NCBI RefSeq assembly: GCF_009760925.1
Contig: NZ_VRLV01000001.1
Span: forward strand, 1,240,001-1,304,000
Direction: 5' to 3'
DNA from: Nonomuraea typhae
GTDB lineage: Bacteria; Actinomycetota; Actinomycetes; Streptosporangiales; Streptosporangiaceae
Length of the DNA stretch: 64,000 nucleotides
Shown one piece after another: positions 53,420 through 61,985 of the stretch. Below the pieces are notes generated by a model. The model was not told the origin of the DNA. It did not search any database and saw only the letters and a program-made list of their open reading frames with translations. Made by a program: the position numbers and the translations under genes. Each line of letters starts with the position of its first letter. Within the stretch, counting starts at the first letter, position 1.

Positions 53420-55490
53420 GATCCACCCGCACACCCCGGCTCAGCCCGGAGTCGTGCAGCTCCACACCCTCCGCGCGAGCGGTCTTGGGCAGCTCGAACT
53501 CCAGCACGCCGGTGAACGACGCGCCCGGCTCGACGCGGAACGGAGTGATCTCCTTGCCGTCCTTGTCCAGCAGCCGGGACGCGCCGTGCAGGGCGTCGTT
53601 CTGGTCGACGAGCTTCTGCTGCCCCGGGTAGAGCACCCTGGCTTCCGGCCCGACGTTGTTCACCTGCACGGACAGGCGGCACTGCCGCATCTGCGCGGAC
53701 TTGGCGGGTTTGGGGCACTTGGTGGCGGTGACGGTGAAGCGCAACGTCCCGTCCTGCACCGGCGCGCCCTCACCGGCCGCCGACGGGCCCCTGAACAGCC
53801 AGGCCATCGCGGTGATGAACAGCGCGATCACCACCAGGACGACCACCGCCGCGATCAGGCACCCGGCCGCGCCCCGCCGCTTCTGCGGTACGGCGAAGCC
53901 GCCCCCGGGCGGGAGCGGGCCCTGGCCGGTGGCGGACTGCCGAGGCGGCCTGCCCGCGCCGGGGCGGCCGTGCGGCAGAGGCCCGGTCATCTCCGGCAGT
54001 CCGGGCGGCACCGGTCCCGTCATCTCCGGTCGTCCGGGTGGCACAGGTCCCGTCATGTCAGGACTCCGGCGTCCGGGCGACATGTCAGGACCTGGGGGTC
54101 CGGGTGGCACAGGTCCCGTCATGTCAGGACTCCGGCGCCCAGGCGACATGTCAGGACCTGGTCGTCCGGGTGGCACCGGTCCCGTCATGTCGGGGCTCGG
54201 TCGTCCGGGCGGCACGGAGCCGGTCGTCTCCGGCCCCGGGCGGCCGGGCGGCGGCGGCCCGGTCATCTCCGGGTTGCGGCCCGCGGCCCGGGGACCTGGA
54301 TGGGGCGGCTGCGGCAGGTGACCGGTGCCGGTCTGCGCCAGCCGGGGATCGGGACCGGGCGGGCCCGGCCGGGAGCCGGGCTGACCGGGCCGGGGCCCCC
54401 GGGGAGCGGATCGCGGATCCGGGGATCGCCGGTCGGGTGCGCCCGCGGGCGGGCGGCCCGCCGTACCGGGGGGTGGGCCGGGCATGGCCGGAGCGCCGTG
54501 GTGCGGCCGCCCCGCGGGGCCGGGACCGCCGCGCGGAGGGCCGGGCGGGAACGGCGGCTGGGCGACGGCCGGGTCCCACATCGAGGTCAGGTGACGGGTG
54601 GCGGCCGGTTCGTCGGCGGCGCCCACCAGTTCGAGCAGGAGCTGCTTGGAGGCGGGCCGGCGAGCCGGGTCGGGGTGGATGGCGGCGGCCACCAGCCGGT
54701 CGAGGGGCGCGGGCAGGCCGCGCAGGTCGGGCGGGGCGGTGCGGGCCCTGGCGGCCATCACGTAGGCGTCGCCCTCGCCGAACGGGTGCCCGCCGAGCCC
54801 GGCGTAGGCGATCAGGGAGCCCCAGGCGAAGACGTCGCCGGCGGGGCTGGTGCGGCCTTCGAAGACCTGCTCGGGCGCGATCCAGCCGGGGGTGCCCATC
54901 ACCATCCCGGCGTTGGTGTGGCGGGAGTTGACGTTGGTGGAACGGGCCAATCCGAAGTCGATCACGCGCGGACCGGCGAGGGTGAGCATGACGTTGGCCG
55001 GCTTGAGGTCGCGGTGGACCAGCCCGGCGGCGTGGATGGCGGTCAGCGCCGCGGCCACGCCCACGGCGGCGGCGTGCAGGACCGACGGCTCCAGCGCGCC
55101 GTGCTCGATGAGGTGGTCCTCCAGGGACACGCCGGCGATGTACTCGGTGACGAGGTAGAGCAGGCCGTCGTGCTCGCCGTGGTCGAGGACGCGGGCGGTG
55201 CAGAAGGAGGCGACCTTACGGGCGTTGGACACCTCTTCGTGGAAGCGCGCCCGGTAGACCGGGTCGGCGGCGAAGTCGCGGCGGATCGCCTTCAGCGCCA
55301 CCTTGGCGCCGTCGGGCGCCTTGGCCAGGTAGACGGTCCCCATGCCGCCCGAGCCAAGGCGTTTGACCAGCTCGTACGGGCCGATCTCGGACGGGTCTTC
55401 GGGGGTCAGCGGACCGCGCTGTGCCACCCTCTCCGCCCTTTCGCCGTCGTCATCCCGCCGTCTCAAACCGACCGATCCTCCGCCCGGCAT
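53403..55490 (-). CDS. membrane Ser/Thr protein kinase with Pro-rich repeat linker
   Basis: This is a 695-residue PknB-type kinase. The kinase domain spans about 36-295: GSGGMGTVYLA, K67, VHRDLKPANV (D161), VIDFGLA and GTPGWIAPEQ. A proline/glycine-rich linker (about 315-535) contains repeats of PDMTGPVPPGRPGPDMSPGRR type. A single membrane helix lies at about 542-566 (GCLIAAVVVLVVIALFITAM), and the extracellular tail of about 130 residues resembles DUF4352-type beta-sandwiches with two cysteines. ATG 55490 has a GGGAGAA upstream; GTG 55427 is an alternative giving VAQRGPLTPEDP as N-terminus, as in related kinases. The signal is unknown. Confidence 0.92.
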   Translation of the reverse strand: MPGGGSVGLRRRDDDGERAERVAQRGPLTPEDPSEIGPYELVKRLGSGGMGTVYLAKAPDGAKVALKAIRRDFAADPVYRARFHEEVSNARKVASFCTARVLDHGEHDGLLYLVTEYIAGVSLEDHLIEHGALEPSVLHAAAVGVAAALTAIHAAGLVHRDLKPANVMLTLAGPRVIDFGLARSTNVNSRHTNAGMVMGTPGWIAPEQVFEGRTSPAGDVFAWGSLIAYAGLGGHPFGEGDAYVMAARARTAPPDLRGLPAPLDRLVAAAIHPDPARRPASKQLLLELVGAADEPAATRHLTSMWDPAVAQPPFPPGPPRGGPGPAGRPHHGAPAMPGPPPGTAGRPPAGAPDRRSPDPRSAPRGPRPGQPGSRPGPPGPDPRLAQTGTGHLPQPPHPGPRAAGRNPEMTGPPPPGRPGPETTGSVPPGRPSPDMTGPVPPGRPGPDMSPGRRSPDMTGPVPPGPPGPDMSPGRRSPDMTGPVPPGRPEMTGPVPPGLPEMTGPLPHGRPGAGRPPRQSATGQGPLPPGGGFAVPQKRRGAAGCLIAAVVVLVVIALFITAMAWLFRGPSAAGEGAPVQDGTLRFTVTATKCPKPAKSAQMRQCRLSVQVNNVGPEARVLYPGQQKLVDQNDALHGASRLLDKDGKEITPFRVEPGASFTGVLEFELPKTARAEGVELHDSGLSRGVRVDLSTTR
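54000..54270 (-). repeat. tandem repeats in the kinase linker
   Basis: Repeats of about 63 bases (each encoding SPDMTGPVPPGRPGPDMSPGRR-like 21-residue units) and shorter 33-base units encoding PEMTGPVPPG-like stretches lie head to tail. They keep the frame and lengthen the flexible linker between kinase domain and membrane. Confidence 0.75.
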
Positions 55491-55875
55491 GCCATTTCTC
55501 CCAAGACTCTAACGGCTCGGGGGCGATCAAGCGTTGCGCTCGGCGTCTTCGCACGTCGCAGGCGTGCTCCGGAGAGCCCGCGAAGGACCCTCCGGAGGCG
55601 GCGGCCTTTCACAGGAGGGCCCAGCTGACGCCCGGGCCGGACTTCATGGTGATCACATCCTTTCTGCGTACGTGACGCCGGCGGCGTCCGGGACGGGCGT
55701 GGAAGCGCGCCTCGGACACGTGCCACGTGGACCGGGCGCCGCCGGGCCCCGTCGTGCCATAGGGGGCACGCGGGCTTCGAGCGCGCTCGCGCCGCCCCGG
55801 GATGTGTGGGCGGGCGGCGCGAGCGCCGGGAATCAGGCCGGTCGCGGACGGCCTGCTGTGGCGCGGGGCGTGAGC
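55491..55875. other. 385-base gene-poor spacer
   Basis: I see no clear gene. The minus strand at 55647-55609 has a ribosome-site-like AAGGA ten bases before an ATG and encodes the 12-residue MKSGPGVSWALL, which I cannot identify. GC-rich self-complementary pieces (CTCCGGAG near 55567; CTCCGGAGG near 55590) may form structure. It must contain the promoter of the kinase gene and the end of the ThDP-enzyme transcript. Confidence 0.5.
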
Positions 55876-57351
55876 TCAGGGGCCGCTCACGGGGACTTCG
55901 ATGAGCATGGGCAGATCGGAGGCGGTGGCGATGCGGACGGCGGCGGTCAGCGCCCGGCCGGACTCCACGTGGCAGGCGGCCAGGCCGTACCCCTTGGCGA
56001 CGGCGCGGACGTCGACGTCGAGCCCGGGCCCGTCGAGGTGGCGGAACCAGCGCATCATCGCGTGCTCGCGGTCGGTGAGCACCACGACGGTGACCGGCAC
56101 CCGATAGGCGGCCGCGCTCCACAGCGCGGTGACGGCGTGGTGCAGGGAGCCGTCGCCGATGACGGCGACGACGGGCCGGTACGGCCGGCCGAGCTGGGCC
56201 CCGACGGCGGCGGGCAGCCCGTGGCCGGGGCCGCCGTCGGCGGCGCACAGGAACGAGCCGGGGCGGTCGATCCTGATCTGGTCGTGGAAGGCGGGCCGGA
56301 TCGACGGGGATTCGCTGACCCAGATCGTCTCCGGCGGCGCCCCCTCGGCCAGCGCGGCCAGGGCGGTGACGGGGCTCATCGGGCGGCGGCCCGGGGGCGC
56401 GGGGGAGGGAGCGGGCCAGGCGCCGGGCAGGGGTTCCTCCCTGACCTTGGTCAGCTCGGCCAGGGCGGCCAGCGCCTGCCGTACGTCACCGCAGATCACG
56501 TGCCCGAAGGGCGCGTCGGCCGGGTCGCAGGTGAGCAGGACCGCCTCCGCGCCGTCCGGCAGCGGCGGCGGTGGCGCGCCCGCGACGACGACCAGGTCGT
56601 GGCCGGCGAGCTGGCGGGCGGCGGGCTCGGCGTCGGGCAGCAGGGCGCCGCGGTAGTGCGGATGGCTCTGCGGGAAGGAGACGCGGCTGGCCGGCGGCGC
56701 CTCCCAGACCGGCAGCGCGCACCGCTCCGCGAGTTCGACCGCGGCCGCCCAGCCGCCCGATGCGTCCACGTCGGCGCCGACGACGAGCACGGGGGAGTGT
56801 GCGCGGTCGAGCCGTTCGGCCAGGAGGCCCAGCGCGATCGGGTCGGGGGCGGCCGCGGCGGCCATGGGGCGGAGCGGTGGCACGGCGTCCGCGGCGATCG
56901 TGTCCGGGCCGGGCAGGGCCAGGCAGACGGGGCCGCGGGGCGGGGCGAGGGCGAGGTGGTAGGCCCATTCGAGGGCGTCGGGCACGTCCTGCGGCCGGGG
57001 TTCGCAGGACCATTTGACGGGCGGGCGTCGTGGCGCGGCCGTGAACAGGGCGTCCATGGTGAGCATCGCACGCAGCCGCGGCCCCGCCGTCAGGATGAGC
57101 GGGGTACGGCCGGCGGCGGCGCCCTGGACGGCCCCCAGCGCGCCGGGCGTCTCGGCGCATAGGTCGACGAGGGCGGGGCGGCCGGTGACGGAGGCGTAGC
57201 CGCCGGCCATGGCGACGGCGACCGCCTCCTGGAGGGCGAGGATGCGGCGGACGTCGCCGGGGAAGACGCCGGAGGCTCCCGGACCGCAGAAGACGGTGGT
57301 GAGTTCCCGGCGCCGCATCCAATCGGCGACGGCCCGGCTTGTGGTACTCAT
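55876..57351 (-). CDS. thiamine-diphosphate-dependent enzyme (benzoylformate decarboxylase-like)
   Basis: This is a 491-residue ThDP enzyme of the acetolactate synthase/benzoylformate decarboxylase superfamily. The cofactor-activating glutamate is in ALQEAVAVAMAGGYA, the central domain has PVLVVGADVDASGG, and the ThDP/Mg motif starts GDGSLHHAVTALW. At the Mg site the usual NN is TD (VVVLTDREHAMMRW). By eye the positions of the two catalytic histidines of benzoylformate decarboxylase are not histidine here (LVDLCAETPG; VVAGAPPPPLP), so the activity probably differs. ATG 57351 is preceded by the palindrome CCATCGATGG at 57353. It is 106 bases downstream of rodA in the same direction. Confidence 0.87.
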   Translation of the reverse strand: MSTTSRAVADWMRRRELTTVFCGPGASGVFPGDVRRILALQEAVAVAMAGGYASVTGRPALVDLCAETPGALGAVQGAAAGRTPLILTAGPRLRAMLTMDALFTAAPRRPPVKWSCEPRPQDVPDALEWAYHLALAPPRGPVCLALPGPDTIAADAVPPLRPMAAAAAPDPIALGLLAERLDRAHSPVLVVGADVDASGGWAAAVELAERCALPVWEAPPASRVSFPQSHPHYRGALLPDAEPAARQLAGHDLVVVAGAPPPPLPDGAEAVLLTCDPADAPFGHVICGDVRQALAALAELTKVREEPLPGAWPAPSPAPPGRRPMSPVTALAALAEGAPPETIWVSESPSIRPAFHDQIRIDRPGSFLCAADGGPGHGLPAAVGAQLGRPYRPVVAVIGDGSLHHAVTALWSAAAYRVPVTVVVLTDREHAMMRWFRHLDGPGLDVDVRAVAKGYGLAACHVESGRALTAAVRIATASDLPMLIEVPVSGP

Positions 57352-57457
57352 ACCATCGATGGGAATCCTACTGCCTCGATGGGGCAATCATCCGTTTCGG
57401 CACACGGAACGCCGGATGGGTAATTCCCGTATGCGTTCCGTCTGGGAAAACCGCAGG

Positions 57458-58582
57458 TCAGAGGCGTTGCGTGCCGCGATGGATGGACTGCAGGACACCG
57501 ATCGCGGCCAGCGTCGCCACCGTGGCCGACCCGCCGTACGAGACCAGGGGCAGCGGCACGCCGATCACCGGCGCCAGCCCGAGCGCCATCCCGACGTTCA
57601 CGAACGTCTGCACGGCCAGCCAGCACACCACCGCCGCCGCGGTCACCGACCCGTGGGAGTCCGCCCGCCCCGCGATGCGCAACCCGCGCCAGAACACCAC
57701 CGCCAGCAGCGCCACGATCAGCGCCGAGCCCAGGAACCCGAGCTCCTCCCCGGCCACGGTGAAGACGAAGTCGGTGTGCTGCTCGGGCACGAACCGCCCG
57801 GCGGTCTGGTCGCCGTTGAACAGGCCCCTGCCGAACGTGCCGCCGGAGCCGACCGTGACCAGCGCCTCCTTGGCCGTGTACCCGGCGCCGAGCGGGTCGG
57901 CGCCCGGCTCGGCGAAGGCGATCAGGCGGCTGACCTGGTGGGGCTGCAGAAGGCCCAGGAACCACGCGGCCGCGCCCGCCGCCGCGGCGGTCACGAGCAG
58001 GGCGGCCGGCCAGCGCAGCGCCACCCCGGCGGCGAACAGCGCGCCCAGGACCACGGCGCCCAGGATCAGCAGCGTGCCCATGTCCGGCTGGAGCAGGATG
58101 AGCAGCCCCGGCGGCGCCGCCAGGGCCAGGGCCGGCAGGACCTGCCGCCAGGTCGGGCGGCGCTCGCCGTCCCCGCGCTCGGCCAGGACCGCGGCCAGGG
58201 CCAGGACCAGCGCCAGCTTCGCGGGTTCCGACGGCTGCACCTGCAGGGGTCCGAGGCCGAGCCACGCCTGGGCGCCGTTGACGGTACGGCCCAGCGGGGT
58301 GAGCACGGCCGCCAGGGCCAGGCAGGCGGCCAGGTAGGCCCACGGTGTGTAGGCCCGGAGGGTGCGGTGGCCGGTGAGGGTGAGGACGATCATGGCGGCG
58401 ACGCCGGCGGCGATGTTGAGGAGCTGGCGGTTGAGGTAGGTGAGCGGGTCGTCGCCGGAGTCGAGGAGACGGGACTCGGTGGCGGACCAGACGAGGAGCG
58501 CGCCGGTGCCGCACAGGGCGAGGGCCGCGGCGGCCAGGATCCAGTCGAGGCGCGGGGCTCTGAAGGGGCGGCGGGCCTTCAT
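57458..58582 (-). CDS. rodA: RodA, SEDS-family peptidoglycan glycosyltransferase
   Basis: This is a 374-residue polytopic membrane protein of the SEDS family, with about ten helices. The motifs PSEPAKLALVLALA, LLQPDMGTLL and the C-terminal GVPLPLVSYGGSA are characteristic. It polymerises lipid II into glycan strands together with PBP2. Its ATG overlaps the PBP2 stop (ATGA). It belongs to the mreBCD cluster of the lateral wall or spore-wall machinery. Confidence 0.95.
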   Translation of the reverse strand: MKARRPFRAPRLDWILAAAALALCGTGALLVWSATESRLLDSGDDPLTYLNRQLLNIAAGVAAMIVLTLTGHRTLRAYTPWAYLAACLALAAVLTPLGRTVNGAQAWLGLGPLQVQPSEPAKLALVLALAAVLAERGDGERRPTWRQVLPALALAAPPGLLILLQPDMGTLLILGAVVLGALFAAGVALRWPAALLVTAAAAGAAAWFLGLLQPHQVSRLIAFAEPGADPLGAGYTAKEALVTVGSGGTFGRGLFNGDQTAGRFVPEQHTDFVFTVAGEELGFLGSALIVALLAVVFWRGLRIAGRADSHGSVTAAAVVCWLAVQTFVNVGMALGLAPVIGVPLPLVSYGGSATVATLAAIGVLQSIHRGTQRL

Positions 58583-60582
58583 GGGGCGGCCTCCGTGGAT
58601 CTTCCGCCCAGTTTGGCCTTCTCTCCCCGTGCCGCCTTTCCGTCCAGCGCTGATTTTTCGCCCAGCGCGGCCTTTTTCCCTTCAAGTCCGTACATGCCCG
58701 ACCAGATCTCCCGGACCGCGGGGGCGGCGGCCCCGGCGCCGGTGCCGCCCTGGGAGACGACCACCACGACGGCGTACCGGGGCCTGCCCGCAGGGGCGAA
58801 GGAGGCGAACCAGGAGGTGTCCTTCTTGCCGTACGCCTCCGCCGTCCCCGTCTTGCCCGCCACCGGCAGCCGGTCCAGCGGGAACCCGGCGAACGCCCCG
58901 GCCGCCGTCCCGCTCTTGGGCACCTCGGCCAGCGCCGCGCGGATGTAGGCCAGAACGCGGTCGGGCACCGGCAGCCGCCCGGTGAGCTTGGGCTTGATCC
59001 GGCGCACCACGCTGCCGTCGGCCCGCACCACCGCCTTCCCCACCCGCGGCGTGTAGAGCCTGCCGCCGTTGGCCAGCGCCGCATACGCCCGGGCCAGCTG
59101 AAGCGGCGTCACCAGGACGTCTCCCTGCCCGATCGAGAAGTTGGCCGCGTCACCCGCCCACCACGTGTACCCGTCCCGGCAGGTCTCGCGGGCGATCGCC
59201 CGGACGTAGGCCGACTTCGCCAGTTTCGCCGTACGGCAGGCCTGTCCCTTCGTCTCCTTCCAGAACGCCCGCTTCCAGCTCCGCGACGGCAGCCGCCCGG
59301 CGGCCTCGCCCGGCAGGTCGATCCCGGTCCGCTTGCCGAACCCGAACGCCGCCGCCATCTTCTGCATCGGATCCTTCGGACGTCTGACCGGCTTCGTCCC
59401 GCCGTCCTTGAGCCACATCTCATAGGCGAACCGATAGAAGATCGTGTCGCAGGATGCGGTCAGCGCCCGGCTGAGCGGCATGCTGCCCAGCCCGATCCCG
59501 CGGAAGTTCCTGAAGGCCCGCGCCCCCACCTGGAACGACCCGGGGCACCCGTAGATCCGGTTCAGCCCGTACCCGGCCCGCACCGCCGCGGCCGCCGACG
59601 TGACCTTCCACGTCGAACCCGGCGCCCACTGCCCCTGGATCGCCTTCGGCTGTAACCGGCCCCGCAGCTCCCGGTACTCCCTGGACGAGATGCCCTCCGA
59701 CCACACGTTCGGGTCATAGCCGGGATACGACGCCAGCGCAACGACCCGCCCGTCGCGCACGTCCATCACCACGGCCGCCCCGGAGTCCGCGGGCAGCCGC
59801 TGCTCGCGCGCGCCCTCGATCGCCCGCCGCAACGCCTGCTCCGCGACCCCCTGAACCTTGGCGTCGATGCTGGTCACCAGGTCGTGACCGGCCCCGGGCG
59901 CCGTCTCCGACACGGTCCTGACCACCTGCCCCGTCGTGTCCACCACCACCTCACGCCGCCCGGGCCGCCCGCGCAGGTCCGCGTCGTACCATGCCTCCAG
60001 CCCCTCACGCCCCGCCAGCCCGATCCCGGACGCCGGATCACCCTCGCCGGACGGCGCCACGTACCCGAGCGCGTGCGCCGCCAGCTCACCGTTCGGGTGC
60101 TCGCGCACCGGCACCGGCTCCGCGCTCACCCCCGGGAACAGCTCCGGCCGCTCGGCGATCTGCAGCGCCGCCCGCGTGCTCACGTCCGTCGCGACGGGAA
60201 TCGGCTGGTACGGCGAGCCGGGCCAGCACGGCCGCCCGACGCCGGCCGTACACAGGCGCACCAGCTCGGTCAGCCGCGCGGCCGGGACGTCCAGCACGGC
60301 CGCCAGCCGCTTCAGCACGGCCCGCCCGCCGTCGTGCCGCCGGGTCAGCGCCACATGGTCGACCGTGACGGCCAGCACCGTCCGGTTGCGCACCAGCGGC
60401 CGTCCGCGATCATCGAGAATCTCGCCACGGACCTGGGGCACGACCACCTGCCTGACGTGATCTTCGGCGGCGGCCCTGGCGTAGTCGTCGCCGTGGCGCA
60501 CCTGCACGTCCCACAGCCGGATGAGGAGGATGAGCGACAAGGAGACGATCAGCACGTGCAGGACGAGCAGCCGGGAACGCAT
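58579..60582 (-). CDS. mrdA: penicillin-binding protein 2 (class B transpeptidase)
   Basis: This is a 667-residue class B PBP. A single N-terminal membrane helix (about 5-25, LVLHVLIVSLSLILLIRLWD), a dimerisation domain (VRGEILDDRGRPLVRN, then ALGYVAPSGEGDPASGIGLAG) and a transpeptidase domain with PGSTWKVTSA (active serine), ASCDTIFYRF (SxD motif, as in other PBP2) and KTGTAEAYG. It crosslinks the glycan made by RodA. ATG 60582 has GGAAGG six bases upstream. Its first 173 bases overlap the 3' end of mreD. Confidence 0.94.
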   Translation of the reverse strand: MRSRLLVLHVLIVSLSLILLIRLWDVQVRHGDDYARAAAEDHVRQVVVPQVRGEILDDRGRPLVRNRTVLAVTVDHVALTRRHDGGRAVLKRLAAVLDVPAARLTELVRLCTAGVGRPCWPGSPYQPIPVATDVSTRAALQIAERPELFPGVSAEPVPVREHPNGELAAHALGYVAPSGEGDPASGIGLAGREGLEAWYDADLRGRPGRREVVVDTTGQVVRTVSETAPGAGHDLVTSIDAKVQGVAEQALRRAIEGAREQRLPADSGAAVVMDVRDGRVVALASYPGYDPNVWSEGISSREYRELRGRLQPKAIQGQWAPGSTWKVTSAAAAVRAGYGLNRIYGCPGSFQVGARAFRNFRGIGLGSMPLSRALTASCDTIFYRFAYEMWLKDGGTKPVRRPKDPMQKMAAAFGFGKRTGIDLPGEAAGRLPSRSWKRAFWKETKGQACRTAKLAKSAYVRAIARETCRDGYTWWAGDAANFSIGQGDVLVTPLQLARAYAALANGGRLYTPRVGKAVVRADGSVVRRIKPKLTGRLPVPDRVLAYIRAALAEVPKSGTAAGAFAGFPLDRLPVAGKTGTAEAYGKKDTSWFASFAPAGRPRYAVVVVVSQGGTGAGAAAPAVREIWSGMYGLEGKKAALGEKSALDGKAARGEKAKLGGRSTEAAP

Positions 60583-61063
60583 CACGCGCCTTCCACCGGA
60601 GCGGGAACCAGACAATCGGCATGGCCGCCACCCCGTAGGCCGCGGCCAGCGGCAGCACATGCATCAGCGCGGGGCCGTCCGCGCGCGGATCGCCGAGCGC
60701 CGCGTGCACCCCCGCCGCCACCACCACGCCCGCCACGACCCCGAGCGGCAGCCCCAGCGCCGCCGGCAGCCTGCGCAGGTGGCCGCCCGCGTACCCGGCC
60801 ACGCACAGCGCCAGGGCGGTACGCCCCACGGGATGCGCGGCCGGGGGGATGAGGTCCAGGAGGAGCCCGCTCACGAACCCCGCCACCGCACCCTCCACCG
60901 GGCCCCGGAGGCGGGCCAGGGCCAGGACGCACAGGAGCGTGAGATCCGGGGTCACCTGGCCGGGCAGCGTGACGCGGTTGACCAAGGTCACCTGGAGGAG
61001 GGGCGCCGGCACGACCGCCGCCCACGCGCGGGCGCCGCCGTACGGGGACATCGCCGTGCTCAT
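60410..61063 (-). CDS. mreD: MreD, rod-shape membrane protein, with C-terminal extension
   Basis: This is a 217-residue protein by open reading. About 150 residues form the usual five or six helices (LLQVTLVNRVTLPGQVTPDL, SGLLLDLIPPAAHPVGRTAL and GVAAMPIVWFPLRW), then a basic, Arg/Pro/Gly-rich tail of about 55 residues runs on over the start of the PBP2 gene. MreD proteins are usually near 160-180 residues, so the tail is atypical. ATG 61063 overlaps the mreC stop (ATGA). Confidence 0.85.
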   Translation of the reverse strand: MSTAMSPYGGARAWAAVVPAPLLQVTLVNRVTLPGQVTPDLTLLCVLALARLRGPVEGAVAGFVSGLLLDLIPPAAHPVGRTALALCVAGYAGGHLRRLPAALGLPLGVVAGVVVAAGVHAALGDPRADGPALMHVLPLAAAYGVAAMPIVWFPLRWKARDAFPAARPARADRLLVAHPPHPAVGRAGAPRRRLRQGRRRRSRQAGGRAPGPWRDSR

Positions 61064-61830
61064 GGCGGAATCACCACCGCCACCGCGTCGAGCGCGGTCA
61101 GCCGGGCGGCCGGGCGCACCAGCGCCGTACGGGTCAGCGGATCCGTGGCCGGGCCCACACTGACGACCGTCCCGATCGGCACGCCCGGGGCGAACGGCAC
61201 CATCCGCCGCGAGCCGAACGTCACCACCCGCTGCCCCGGCGCGACGCCGGCCGCGGAATCCAGCAGGCTCAGCTCGAGCAGCCCGCCCGGCTTGCCGCCG
61301 CCCGTCACCGTGCCCACCTCGCCGGCGCCGGCCAGCCGTGCGCCGATCACCGACGTGGCATCCGTGGCCAGCAGCACGGTCGCCGTATCCGGACCGGCGG
61401 CCACGACCCGGCCCACGAGGCCGTCGCCGTTGACGACGGTGAGGTCGGGGCGTACGCCGGCGGCCGTGCCCGTGTCGATGGTGACCGTGCCGGACAGGCC
61501 CTGCTGCCCGCCGTACGCGATCACCTGAGCCGCCACGAACCGCACGCCCTCGAGCGTCGGGTGCGTGGCGGGGATGCCGGGCGGGGTGCCCGGCTGGGCG
61601 GATCGGGTCCACAACTCGGCCTTGAGCCGGGCATTCTCCTGCTCCAGGGCCCGGATCCGCTCGTTCCCGCCGGAGGTCAGGCCGGCCACCGCCCTCTCCA
61701 CCGGCCCGGCCACCGCCGCGCCCGCCGTGAGCAGAGGCTGCAGCGCCTGTTGCCGGTCGGCGGCGATCAGCAGGATGGCGGCCAGCACCAGCGCACCCAC
61801 CACCAGTCGCCCGTGCCCGCCTCGTCTCAT
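61060..61830 (-). CDS. mreC: MreC, rod-shape-determining protein
   Basis: This is a 256-residue protein with one N-terminal membrane helix (about 8-25), a coiled coil (NERIRALEQENARLKAELW, about 55-75) and the MreC beta-barrel domain (DGLVGRVVAAGPDTATVLLATD, PIGTVVSVGP). It is extracytoplasmic and links MreB/RodA to PBP2. The stop overlaps mreD. The length is a little short but within the family range. Confidence 0.94.
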   Translation of the reverse strand: MRRGGHGRLVVGALVLAAILLIAADRQQALQPLLTAGAAVAGPVERAVAGLTSGGNERIRALEQENARLKAELWTRSAQPGTPPGIPATHPTLEGVRFVAAQVIAYGGQQGLSGTVTIDTGTAAGVRPDLTVVNGDGLVGRVVAAGPDTATVLLATDATSVIGARLAGAGEVGTVTGGGKPGGLLELSLLDSAAGVAPGQRVVTFGSRRMVPFAPGVPIGTVVSVGPATDPLTRTALVRPAARLTALDAVAVVIPP

Positions 61831-61985
61831 GTGCCCACCCCCCGGAGGGGAGTGACGGCCTCGTCCGGTGACTGGCTATCGGTCAGGGCGCCTGTCCAGG
61901 CGGCACCCCCATGCACGTCCGCCCCGTCTGAGGCGGGTCGTTCCAGCGCGGCCCCGGCGCGCATCCGTGGTCGCCTCCTTCCGGG

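Noticed and set aside
54038..54931. Plus-strand frame with CQDSGVRATCQDLG repeats
   Set aside because: It is the antisense reading of the kinase linker repeats and has no start signal.
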